DNA of 64,000 nt from Hyphomicrobiales bacterium (GTDB taxonomy: Bacteria; Pseudomonadota; Alphaproteobacteria; Rhizobiales; CAJQND01), in assembly GCA_028285595.1 (NCBI GenBank), contig JANQOW010000088.1:62001-126000 (forward strand), written 5' to 3'. The notes below the pieces were generated by a model. It saw only the letters and a program-made list of their open reading frames with translations. It was not told the origin of the DNA and ran no database searches. Below are positions 47,742 to 56,001 of this stretch, piece by piece. Made by a program: the position numbers and the translations under genes. Position 1 is the stretch's first letter. Each line of letters opens with the position of its first letter.

Positions 47742-49556
47742 ATGAGCGTAGACACGCAATGGAATATCTCGCCTGTTCTCGGCACCGGCGGTGCCGACTA
47801 CATTCGAGGCACCGGCCGATCCGAGGTGATCGCCGGCTTCGGCGGAGATGACAGCATTATCGCCTTGAGCGGCAATGACGAAGTCTTCGGCGGCAGCGGC
47901 AACGACACAATCTACGGCCAGGGCGGCGATGACATCATCTATGGCAATGGCCGCCCCGCATATGTGGACATGTCGAACCTGGTGGTGGAGCAGGAAACCA
48001 CTGCCAAGGTGACCTTCATGGATGAAGGCGCCGGCTTCAGGAACGCACTCGGCGTTTACGAGATTGCCGCCGACGGCAGCATCTCCAACGTGCGCATTCT
48101 CTTCCCCAACGCCTCGAAAGCGGGCAGCGGCGGCGACCTAATCCCCGGTCAGTCTGCCGTTGAGTTTGGGGTTAGCGACGGCGCCCAGCTCGGCTTTTTT
48201 GTGGTCTCAAACGGCTACAACAAGGGAACCCTCAACAGGGAAGCCCTGACGACCGAAACCGGCCGCTACGAGTTCCGCACGCCTGCCGGTGAGCCCGGTA
48301 CGATCACAGATCAAGCGATTGAACTGTGGTGGGTGGACGATGCATCCGACACGGAAGTTCATATCCGCAGCCAATATGGCTATGGGATTTTCCACTCACA
48401 AGCTGATGCTGAGAACGACTACGCCCCGAACCCGGACGCCTTTCCTCATGTGGTGGGCCGGGCGAGCACTGTGACCGGTGAGGTTCTGATCGGTTTTGAA
48501 GATCTCTATCTGGGCGGAGACAAGGATTATGATGATGCCATCATCAAAATCGAACTCGGCCAACAGAATGTGGTGGCCCTGCTTCCGGAAAGCACCGGGT
48601 CAGGCAACCTGCCAGATGATGACATCCTCTATGGCGGTGACGGTGATGACGTTATCCACGGCATCAGCGGCGATGACATCATCCAGGGTGGCCGCGGCAA
48701 TGATACATTGTCCGGCAACTCAGGCGATGACACTCTGGCCGGCAACAGCGGCAATGACACGCTCAATGGGAACTCCGGCGATGATGTTGCCTCGGGAGGT
48801 GACGGCCAGGACATTCTAAATGGCGGATCGGGTGCTGACCAACTGCAAGGAGATGGCGGTGATGACATCGTCAACGGCGGTTCCGGGAACGACGTTCTGG
48901 ATGGTGGCTCTGGCAATGATGAGCTCACCGGCCATTCCGGCGATGATCAAATCACAGGCGGCAGCGGCGACGATGAACTCTCCGGCAATAGCGGAAATGA
49001 CCATCTAAGCGGTGAATCGGGCGCGGACACTTTGTCCGGCCATTCCGGCAATGACACGCTGTATGGCGGCAGTGGCCAGGACCGCGTCGTTGGCGGCTCC
49101 GGAGATGATCTGGTCGATGGCGGCGATCACAATGACAAGGTCTACGGCGGCTCGGGCCAAGATGTTCTCTACGGCGGCGCCGGCAATGACTATTTGTCGG
49201 CCGGCACCGGCAATGACACGCTGTGGGGCGGCTCGGGCAATGACAAGATGATCGGCGGCCAAGGCGCGGACACCTTCATCTGGGCCTCCGATGATGTCTT
49301 GGACGCCCTCGGCGCCAACTCTGTCGATCGGATCGGCGACTTTTCCAGTGAAGACACGCTGGATCTGAGCTCGCTTGGTCTTGATGCGAGTTTGACCTTG
49401 GAGCAGCTGGTGTCGTTTGAGGAAATTGACCGTGGCACGATGGTCTCCGTCAATTTAGGTGGCCAGGGCGATGCCTTTACGGAGCTCGCGCTGCTGCAAA
49501 ACGTCTTCGGCGCTAACCTCGAAAGCTTCGCGGACAGCGACATGCTGGTCATTTGA
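47742..49556 (+). CDS. RTX calcium-binding protein with DUF4114-like domain
   Basis: Many GGxGxDxxx nonapeptides; IELWWVDDASDTEVHIRSQYGYGIFHSQADAENDYAPNPDAFPHV...GFEDLYLGGDKDYDDAI. Confidence 0.88.
   Translation: MSVDTQWNISPVLGTGGADYIRGTGRSEVIAGFGGDDSIIALSGNDEVFGGSGNDTIYGQGGDDIIYGNGRPAYVDMSNLVVEQETTAKVTFMDEGAGFRNALGVYEIAADGSISNVRILFPNASKAGSGGDLIPGQSAVEFGVSDGAQLGFFVVSNGYNKGTLNREALTTETGRYEFRTPAGEPGTITDQAIELWWVDDASDTEVHIRSQYGYGIFHSQADAENDYAPNPDAFPHVVGRASTVTGEVLIGFEDLYLGGDKDYDDAIIKIELGQQNVVALLPESTGSGNLPDDDILYGGDGDDVIHGISGDDIIQGGRGNDTLSGNSGDDTLAGNSGNDTLNGNSGDDVASGGDGQDILNGGSGADQLQGDGGDDIVNGGSGNDVLDGGSGNDELTGHSGDDQITGGSGDDELSGNSGNDHLSGESGADTLSGHSGNDTLYGGSGQDRVVGGSGDDLVDGGDHNDKVYGGSGQDVLYGGAGNDYLSAGTGNDTLWGGSGNDKMIGGQGADTFIWASDDVLDALGANSVDRIGDFSSEDTLDLSSLGLDASLTLEQLVSFEEIDRGTMVSVNLGGQGDAFTELALLQNVFGANLESFADSDMLVI
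48640..49270 (+). repeat. in-frame degenerate 27-bp RTX repeats
   Basis: Repeated GGC-(A/G)GC-GGC-AAT-GAC-type units encoding SGNDxL/GGSGDD. Confidence 0.8.
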
Positions 49557-49563
49557 CATACCT

Positions 49564-49595
49564 GGGCAGGCGGAATCGCACCGTTCCGCCTGCCC
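49564..49595 (+). terminator. hairpin after RTX gene
   Basis: GGGCAGGCGGAA-N8-TTCCGCCTGCCC. Confidence 0.65.
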
Positions 49596-49702
49596 TCAGT
49601 CTCGTTTGAATTTAAGCCTTTGAAATTTAGAGCATTAATCGTGAGCGGTCAGCATGCTTCAACCGCGAGCGCGCCCAACTATTTGTAGTTTTTGAGAAAT
49701 TT

Positions 49703-49748
49703 TGGAGCGGGCGATGAGATTCGAACTCACGACCCTAACCTTGGCAAG
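49703..49748 (-). other. truncated tRNA-Gly(GCC) 3' portion, candidate att site
   Basis: Minus strand CTTGCCAAGGTTAGGGTCGTGAGTTCGAATCTCATCGCCCGCTCCA; T-arm and acceptor 3' strand with CCA, no D-arm or 5' acceptor strand. Confidence 0.75.
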
Positions 49749-49870
49749 TGCGGACTCTCCTGTTCCTACTCTTACCATCTAGTAACCTTCCTATCAGACA
49801 ATTGATTGCCTTCTGTTTAGGCTTGAGGCACTTACGGTTCCTTCCAGTTCCACTGGAAACCATGCATTCC

Positions 49871-49891
49871 TGCTCCCCCAGCGCTCCCCCA
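49871..49891 (+). repeat. direct repeat, left copy (candidate integrase arm-type/end repeat)
   Basis: TGCTCCCCCAGCGCTCCCCCA; 20/21 match to 55503..55523. Confidence 0.5.
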
Positions 49892-49905
49892 GGAGAAAAG
49901 AGAGC

Positions 49906-51195
49906 ATGCCGAGGACGCCAAATATGAGACGGTTCACCGACCAGATGGTGGAGAGGTTGCGCCCTCCCACGTCGGGGCGGATCGAGCTTGGTGACGAGAT
50001 GTGCCCGGGTCTCTTGCTGCGCGTCACTGAGCGTGGCGTCAGGAGTTTTAGCGTCATCTACAAGGTTGTGGGTGAGGGTGGCGTAAGTGCTACTGGACGG
50101 CTGCTCAAGGGAAAGCAGCGCCGCATCACGCTTGGCCAGTGGCCGGCGTTGCAGCTTCGCGAGGCACGAAAGCGTGCCCGGGAGATAGTCGCAGCCGCGC
50201 TGGAGGGGCGTGACGTGCGAGATGAGCAGCGGGCACAGAATCTCCTGCGTGCTGCAAATACTTTTGAGGGCGTCGCGGAGCGCTTCATTCGTTTGCACGC
50301 CAAGCCCAACGTGAAGAGCTGGCGCAATATTGAGCGTGTTTTGAAACTGCACGTGCTGCCGCACTGGCGCGAGCGCGTGTTGAAAGACATCCGGCGCTCC
50401 GACGTTCATCAGCTCCTGGATGATCTTACTGCTCAGGGCAAGGTCGGCACGGCCCGTGAGGTCAGGAAGCACCTCTCATCCCTCTTCAACTGGGCCGTCG
50501 ACCGGGAGATCGTGACGGACAATCCAGTCTACGGCATGACCCGGGCCGACCTGAGGAACAACCACCAGGCAGGCCGCGCGCTGGAGGACAACGAGCTGCG
50601 GGCCATTTGGCAGGCGGCGGGCGAGCTTGGATATCCGTTTGGCAAGATGTACCAGCTGCTGATACTGACCGGCCAGCGTCGTAACGAATGGGCAGAGGCC
50701 AGGCGATCAGAGATCAACGCGGAAAAGCGTTGGCTGGAGGTGGCACGCAGTCGCTACAAGGGAGATCGCGAACACATCGTTCCGCTGGCAGATGTGGCTT
50801 GGACCATCGTCGATGCGCTTCCGGCGTGGCCCGGCAATGACTATTGTCTCTTCAGCACCACAGATGGTCGGAAGCCCGTCTCTGGATTCAGCCGTGCAAA
50901 GAGCCGCCTGGACAAGAGGGCCCGGCAGATACTGCGCCAGATCACCGACAATCCAAAGGCGGAGTTACCTCGGTACCGAGTGCACGACTTCCGGGTGACC
51001 TGCGAGACCCGGTTGGCCAACCTGGGATTCAGCCAGGAGGTTCGCGACGCAGTCCTCGGCCATGCCAAGCCAGGTCTTCAGAAGACCTACAACAAGCATG
51101 ACTATCTGGAAGAGAAACGTGAGGCTTTGGGTGCGTATGCAAGACATGTCCTTCAGCTCACATCCCAAACTCAATGTCAGTCGGATATGAAATGA
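49906..51195 (+). CDS. tyrosine-type site-specific integrase (P4-type)
   Basis: N-terminal DUF4102-like ELGDEMCPGLLLRVTERGVRSFSVIYK; TGQRRNEW, YRVHDFRVTCETRLANLGFSQEVRDAVLGHAKPGLQKTYNKHDY catalytic motifs. Confidence 0.92.
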   Translation: MPRTPNMRRFTDQMVERLRPPTSGRIELGDEMCPGLLLRVTERGVRSFSVIYKVVGEGGVSATGRLLKGKQRRITLGQWPALQLREARKRAREIVAAALEGRDVRDEQRAQNLLRAANTFEGVAERFIRLHAKPNVKSWRNIERVLKLHVLPHWRERVLKDIRRSDVHQLLDDLTAQGKVGTAREVRKHLSSLFNWAVDREIVTDNPVYGMTRADLRNNHQAGRALEDNELRAIWQAAGELGYPFGKMYQLLILTGQRRNEWAEARRSEINAEKRWLEVARSRYKGDREHIVPLADVAWTIVDALPAWPGNDYCLFSTTDGRKPVSGFSRAKSRLDKRARQILRQITDNPKAELPRYRVHDFRVTCETRLANLGFSQEVRDAVLGHAKPGLQKTYNKHDYLEEKREALGAYARHVLQLTSQTQCQSDMK

Positions 51196-51977
51196 TGGCT
51201 AGAGACACTGCCAAAGAACAGGAACAACACTTTGCATCGGTCCATTGGCGAGAGCCCAAAGAATCAGGTCACAAGTACTGTGCGGTTTGGTACCGCGAGA
51301 CCGCTCAGAAGATCTGCGAGGAACATGACCTAGACGACATTGAAGGTCTCGTCCGCCTGCTTCGGAAGTTGGTGCTACTGACCGCCTACCCCTCCAACCA
51401 TTCGATTGGCCCCGAAGAAGTCAACGTTCCTCGAGATTTTCCAACATGGAAGCAATCCAAACGGAAGCTCAGGCAACTTGAAGGGACACTGTCTAAAGCC
51501 TGCGCCGGTCTTGAGGCCGCTCTTCGCGATCACATTCAATTTGCGGCCCTGCAAAGCGCTGCAGATGAAGTTGATATGGCTCAACTGGTTGACTTGGAGG
51601 CCTACTTTGAAGACGCTGCGTATGAGCCGCAATTGATCAACGTTGACTACATCAGACAACTGCGTGACCTGGTTGACCAAGCTGCGTCCTACAAGGGTGA
51701 AGCCAAGAATAGTTCTAATCCTGACTGGCATGTCGGGGCCGCTAACCTATGCGAGCGGTTCTGGCTCGATTGCAAAGGTAAGGTCCCAAAACCCTACTTC
51801 CCGAGCATAACGACATCAAAAACCGGCGGTAATGCTACCACAGAGCCCAGCAACGAGTTTTCGATGTGGTTCTGCGGCGTGATGAAAGAAGTGGCAGGCC
51901 TCACACCATCAGAGTGCCAAACCGCACTGGGCAAACCGCCACTAGGTGGCCGAATAATGGATTTGCTAGCTGACTAG
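51192..51977 (+). CDS. hypothetical protein of the integrative element
   Basis: Start overlaps integrase stop; about 261 aa, no recognised motif. Confidence 0.6.
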   Translation: MMARDTAKEQEQHFASVHWREPKESGHKYCAVWYRETAQKICEEHDLDDIEGLVRLLRKLVLLTAYPSNHSIGPEEVNVPRDFPTWKQSKRKLRQLEGTLSKACAGLEAALRDHIQFAALQSAADEVDMAQLVDLEAYFEDAAYEPQLINVDYIRQLRDLVDQAASYKGEAKNSSNPDWHVGAANLCERFWLDCKGKVPKPYFPSITTSKTGGNATTEPSNEFSMWFCGVMKEVAGLTPSECQTALGKPPLGGRIMDLLAD

Positions 51978-52093
51978 CGCCGCCCCAACCAGAATCTATC
52001 GAAACAGTTTTTTGGCCGAATGATCCGCGTGTGAACTCACGGTCGTTCTGGGAAACTTCCGACAAGTTAAGCGTAACGAGTCGGAGGTAAGCC

Positions 52094-52387
52094 ATGAGCG
52101 ACCGCTTTATATCGATGAGCGAGGTGTTGGACAGGATCTGTCTGTCCAAGACCCATCTCTACCGCAAGATCAATGCCGGACAGTTTCCAAGGCCAGTGCC
52201 CCTAGGGCCCCAGAAAGTTGCTTTCCTAGAGAGCGAGATCGAGACCTGGATGTCCAATCGTCTAAGGGCCCGCGATGAGAGCGAGGGCCAAAGCCAGCGC
52301 CGTGAACGTGCCGCAAAATCCGTCGGCCACGCCGCACATGTCGCAGGAAAACAAACCGGCACAAACGAGGGACAGGATGATGAATAG
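52094..52387 (+). CDS. AlpA-like helix-turn-helix regulator
   Basis: SEVLDRICLSKTHLYRKINAGQFPRPVPLGPQKVAFLESEIETWMSNRL. Confidence 0.88.
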   Translation: MSDRFISMSEVLDRICLSKTHLYRKINAGQFPRPVPLGPQKVAFLESEIETWMSNRLRARDESEGQSQRRERAAKSVGHAAHVAGKQTGTNEGQDDE

Positions 52388-54674
52388 CTACGCTCATCCT
52401 CCCGAGCCGACCGAGTGCCAACTGCCAGAGCCGGACAACGACACCGCGGTGAAGTTTCTGCAAAGGTATGCCCCAGACGGTTCATGGGTTCTTACGGCGA
52501 TACACCCAGAGAAAAAGAGTATAGAGACGGCCACATTCGGACCAAACAAGATAGACGCGATGAGAGCCTGGCTTGAGAAGCACAATGGCAAGCGCAATCT
52601 ATACTTTAGCGTCAACCCGACACTTGAAGATATGTCGAAGAAGGCGAGCCGTGAAGATATCGCTTCCTTGTCGTGTTTACACGTCGACATCGATCCGCGA
52701 ACCGGGGAAGATATTCAGGAAGAGCAGAAGCGCTGCCTGGGCCAATTGACCGACGAGCTACCAGAGGACGTGCCTGAGCCGACCTGCATCATCTTCTCCG
52801 GCGGGGGCTATCAAGGCTTCTGGCGGTTGAAAGACCCAGTGCCAATAGACGGCGACTTGGAAATGGCTGAGGACGCTAAACTCTACAACTTGCAGATGGA
52901 GCGTCTGTTTGATGCCGACAACTGCCACAATGTTGATCGCATTATGCGGCTGCCGGGTACAATCAACCTGCCCGACGCAAAGAAGCTCAATAAAGGGCGC
53001 AAGCCAGCCTTGGCCGAAGTCGTGAGCTTCAGCAACAAGACCTATCCAATCAGCGCGTTCAAAAAAGCAAGCAAGGAACAAGCCTTGGTGCCGCGCAGAT
53101 CTTTGAAGACTGTGCTTAGCCAATCAGCGGTGGATGAATTCGTAACAACTAAAGATCTAGACACGCTCGACAAATGGAACGTGCCGGATCGGGTCAAGGT
53201 AATCATTGCGCAGGGACGCCATCCGGACCAGCCCAAGGACAAAGATAACAGTCGCTCAGCTTGGCTCTTCGACGTCTGCTGCAGCTTGGTGCGATGCGGT
53301 GTGCCCGATGGAGTCATCTTGGGCATTTTGCTTGATAGCGGATGGGGCATCTCCGAGAGCGTACTTGAGCGAGGCACGAAGGCCCGGGGCTATGCAGAGG
53401 GGCAGGTGGAAAAGGCGCGTGCGGAGGTCGTTAAGAGCAATTTCTGTGAGCTTCAGCTTGACGGCAAGGGCAAGCCATCCGCAAGCCCGCACAACATTCG
53501 CGTCGCGATAAACCGCCTAGGTGTTCACCTGTCTCATGACCAGTTCGCCGACCGCCTGTTGATTGACGGGCTCCCCGGCTTCGGTCCAGCACTGCAGGAC
53601 GATGCAGTTGCTCGCCTGTGGCTGACCATCGACGAGAAATTTGGCTTTCGCACAGGCAAGGACCTCTTCTGGACCGTGGTGGAAGACTATGCCAGACAGA
53701 ACGGCTTTCATCCTGTCTGCGACTATCTTGATGGTTTGAATTGGGACGGGACATCGCGCGTGGACGGCTGGCTGGCCAGCTACGGCAACGCCGAGGACGA
53801 CGAATACACCAGAGCCGTTGGCGCGCTGTTCCTCCTGGCAGCCGTTCGCCGTGTTCGGCGGCCCGGTTGCAAATTTGACGAGATGCTGGTGCTGCGGTCA
53901 GCGCAAGGCACTGGCAAGTCGAGCGCCCTTGAGGCACTCTGTCCCCGCTCAGATTGGTTCGGTGACGATCTTCCGCTGAACGCGGACACCAAGGTCGTCA
54001 TTGAGCGGCTGCATGGACGCTGGATCGTCGAGGCCGCTGAGCTCAAGGGCATGCGCAAGGGCGAGGTTGAACACCTCAAGGCCTTCCTCTCAAGACAGAT
54101 CGACCGTGCCCGCATGGCCTATGCACGTGTGCCCAAAGAGGTTCCGCGGCAATGCGTGATCGCCGGCACCACCAACAGCGAACAGTTCTTGCGTGACACG
54201 ACGGACAATCGTCGGTTCTGGCCAGTTGAGGTAGGCCAGTTTGACGCCGAGGCCCTCAGGGCAGATCGTGACCAGCTTTGGGCTGAAGCCGCCAAACGCG
54301 AGGCGGCGGGCGAGAGCATCCGGCTGGACCCCTCGCTGTATCCGATAGCGGCAGAAGCGCAGGAAAGGCACAGGGTCGAGGATCCATTCGAGGGCTCGCT
54401 GGCAGACGTGCTTGGGGAAATGCAGGGCAAGGTCCGCGCCGCGGACATCTGGGCCATTATCGGGGTGCCTTCCGGCCAGCGCAATCAGGAGCACAATGCT
54501 CGGCTGGGCGAAGCCATGCGACGGCTTGGTTGGGAGCGAAAAAAGCGCCGCTTTGGTGCCACCAACCCGGAGTGGTGCTATGTCAGGGGCGACAGCAACG
54601 AGCGTATCTTAATCGAGGCAACTGACGAAGGTGGAATTGAGGCACGCCCCGAAAGCTATGAACACCCATTCTGA
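52377..54674 (+). CDS. primase / VapE-like P-loop helicase
   Basis: N-terminal LHVDIDPRTGED and IIFSGGGYQGFWRL (AEP primase-like); C-terminal LRSAQGTGKSSALEAL Walker A, ELKGMRKGEVEHLKAFLSRQIDRARMAYAR, GTTNSEQFLRDTTDNRRFWPV. Confidence 0.85.
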   Translation: MMNSYAHPPEPTECQLPEPDNDTAVKFLQRYAPDGSWVLTAIHPEKKSIETATFGPNKIDAMRAWLEKHNGKRNLYFSVNPTLEDMSKKASREDIASLSCLHVDIDPRTGEDIQEEQKRCLGQLTDELPEDVPEPTCIIFSGGGYQGFWRLKDPVPIDGDLEMAEDAKLYNLQMERLFDADNCHNVDRIMRLPGTINLPDAKKLNKGRKPALAEVVSFSNKTYPISAFKKASKEQALVPRRSLKTVLSQSAVDEFVTTKDLDTLDKWNVPDRVKVIIAQGRHPDQPKDKDNSRSAWLFDVCCSLVRCGVPDGVILGILLDSGWGISESVLERGTKARGYAEGQVEKARAEVVKSNFCELQLDGKGKPSASPHNIRVAINRLGVHLSHDQFADRLLIDGLPGFGPALQDDAVARLWLTIDEKFGFRTGKDLFWTVVEDYARQNGFHPVCDYLDGLNWDGTSRVDGWLASYGNAEDDEYTRAVGALFLLAAVRRVRRPGCKFDEMLVLRSAQGTGKSSALEALCPRSDWFGDDLPLNADTKVVIERLHGRWIVEAAELKGMRKGEVEHLKAFLSRQIDRARMAYARVPKEVPRQCVIAGTTNSEQFLRDTTDNRRFWPVEVGQFDAEALRADRDQLWAEAAKREAAGESIRLDPSLYPIAAEAQERHRVEDPFEGSLADVLGEMQGKVRAADIWAIIGVPSGQRNQEHNARLGEAMRRLGWERKKRRFGATNPEWCYVRGDSNERILIEATDEGGIEARPESYEHPF

Positions 54675-54698
54675 TGCATCGCTCCTTGGCCTTCGTTG

Positions 54699-54970
54699 GC
54701 GTTCCCGGCCTTGTGGCTTGGTGGAACGGTTGGCGGGGAACGGGTAACCCATTGCGATCACAGGGATAACAGCGATCGTTCCCCCCGTTCCGGCCCATTG
54801 CCCCGTCGCCTATAAGTATGCAGGGTCCAGGGGCTAATCGGAATGATCTTTTGATTATACTTTATTACTTTTAAGGGGGAACGGTGAGGAACGGTAATAA
54901 GAACTGCAGTTTTGCTGGGGATCTTACGTTCCCCCCACCAGGAACTGTTGGGGGACCGGGGCAGGAACGC
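54699..54970. repeat. iteron-like GGAACG/CGTTCC repeats around an AT-rich tract (candidate element origin)
   Basis: About nine GGAACG/CGTTCC hexamers in 270 bp; AT-rich gatcttttgattatactttattactttta at about 54845..54873. Confidence 0.45.
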
Positions 54971-55502
54971 TCCCGATCATTTTTGACCCTTTACCCCGCG
55001 CACCTTTCAGCCAATGCAGATTAGCGAAGACGAACATCGTGCTGAGCCCAGCATCATGTTGCCAAATCATACTTGCTCCATATTCGCGCGCGCACGCTCG
55101 AGACACCTATTCTTACAAATATCTTGGTGTTTTCGATTCCTGCTTCAGTTCACCAAGCGATCATATCTGCCATCCATGCGCGCGCATGCGCGCGAGTGCA
55201 GGGTGCGTTCAGAAACTAACCCCCTCGTTTTTGCGTCGATTAGACGAAGATTCGGCGACCGGCCTACCTTGATCACGGCTACGATTCCGAATTCGCGCCC
55301 AGAGTGCCGATCCTGCAGTTTGTTGGGCCAATCCACTCAAAGTCCCAAGATCATGCTCTCTGACGCTCCTACACACAACTCGCCGCTTCTTTGGCTATTC
55401 CCACCCAAAGGCTGTTGAGCGGCAATCATTCTATTAGCTGCTTGGATCGGCGCAGTTAACTTGGTCAGGAAGAACCGCCCGTTGGTCCAGAATTGGGGTG
55501 CT

Positions 55503-55523
55503 TGCTCCCCCTGCGCTCCCCCA
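55503..55523 (+). repeat. direct repeat, right copy
   Basis: TGCTCCCCCTGCGCTCCCCCA; 20/21 match to 49871..49891. Confidence 0.5.
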
Positions 55524-55643
55524 TGCCATCGATGTGTTCGCAAAGTTACATTAAAACAACTGCTTATTCTGAGAGAGCTCAACCTGAGAAGGTTTAGAAC
55601 TTTCCGCCAGACGTGAACCGGAAACCACATGACGAACTAACAG

Positions 55644-55982
55644 CTAATGACCAATCGAGGTTCTTTGTTTGATGGATTGTTCCGTTGGCTGTTTGATGCG
55701 AGGCTCGCGCGTTCGCCAGCGTGCCCGGAGGTCGAAATAATGGATCGCTCCGGCCATCGCCAAAAGAAGCGCGAGCCATGCTGCACTTGCTCCTCCGATG
55801 GCGGACCGAAGCGCCAACAAGAGGACCGCCCCAGAAGCGAGCGGAATTAGAAACTCAGCCGCGTGTGTGCGAGTGCCTGACCACTTAAGAATGGCCACCA
55901 AAGCGATCGCTTCCAGGAGAACTGCACCCAGCACCAAGTCGACAACGAGCCTGGATTCAAATGGAACCTGGATCCACTCCAT
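55644..55982 (-). CDS. small hypothetical membrane protein downstream of bchP
   Basis: Hydrophobic segments LVLGAVLLEAIALVAIL, FLIPLASGAVLLLAL; start at MEWIQVPF. Confidence 0.5.
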   Translation of the reverse strand: MEWIQVPFESRLVVDLVLGAVLLEAIALVAILKWSGTRTHAAEFLIPLASGAVLLLALRSAIGGASAAWLALLLAMAGAIHYFDLRARWRTREPRIKQPTEQSIKQRTSIGH

Positions 55983-56001
55983 TGACAGGTGAACTCCGTC
56001 G

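Larger units (their letters stand above)
49703..55523. mobile_element. small integrative element / phage-satellite-like island (right end approximate)
   Basis: tRNA-Gly remnant, integrase, AlpA-like regulator, VapE-like primase-helicase, flanking 21-bp direct repeat; no capsid or conjugation genes. Confidence 0.65.

Noticed and set aside
48640-49270. Repeated DNA resembling a tandem or CRISPR-like array
   Set aside because: Units are in-frame RTX nonapeptide codons with no unique spacers; no cas genes nearby
49703-49790. Functional tRNA gene
   Set aside because: Only the 3' half (anticodon loop to CCA) is present; no D-arm or 5' acceptor strand can be paired
49735-50472. 245-aa minus-strand ORF overlapping integrase
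   Set aside because: Antisense to integrase coding sequence with no domain support
54924-55106. 60-aa minus-strand ORF in the island flank
   Set aside because: No ribosome-binding context or recognisable motif; likely chance ORF
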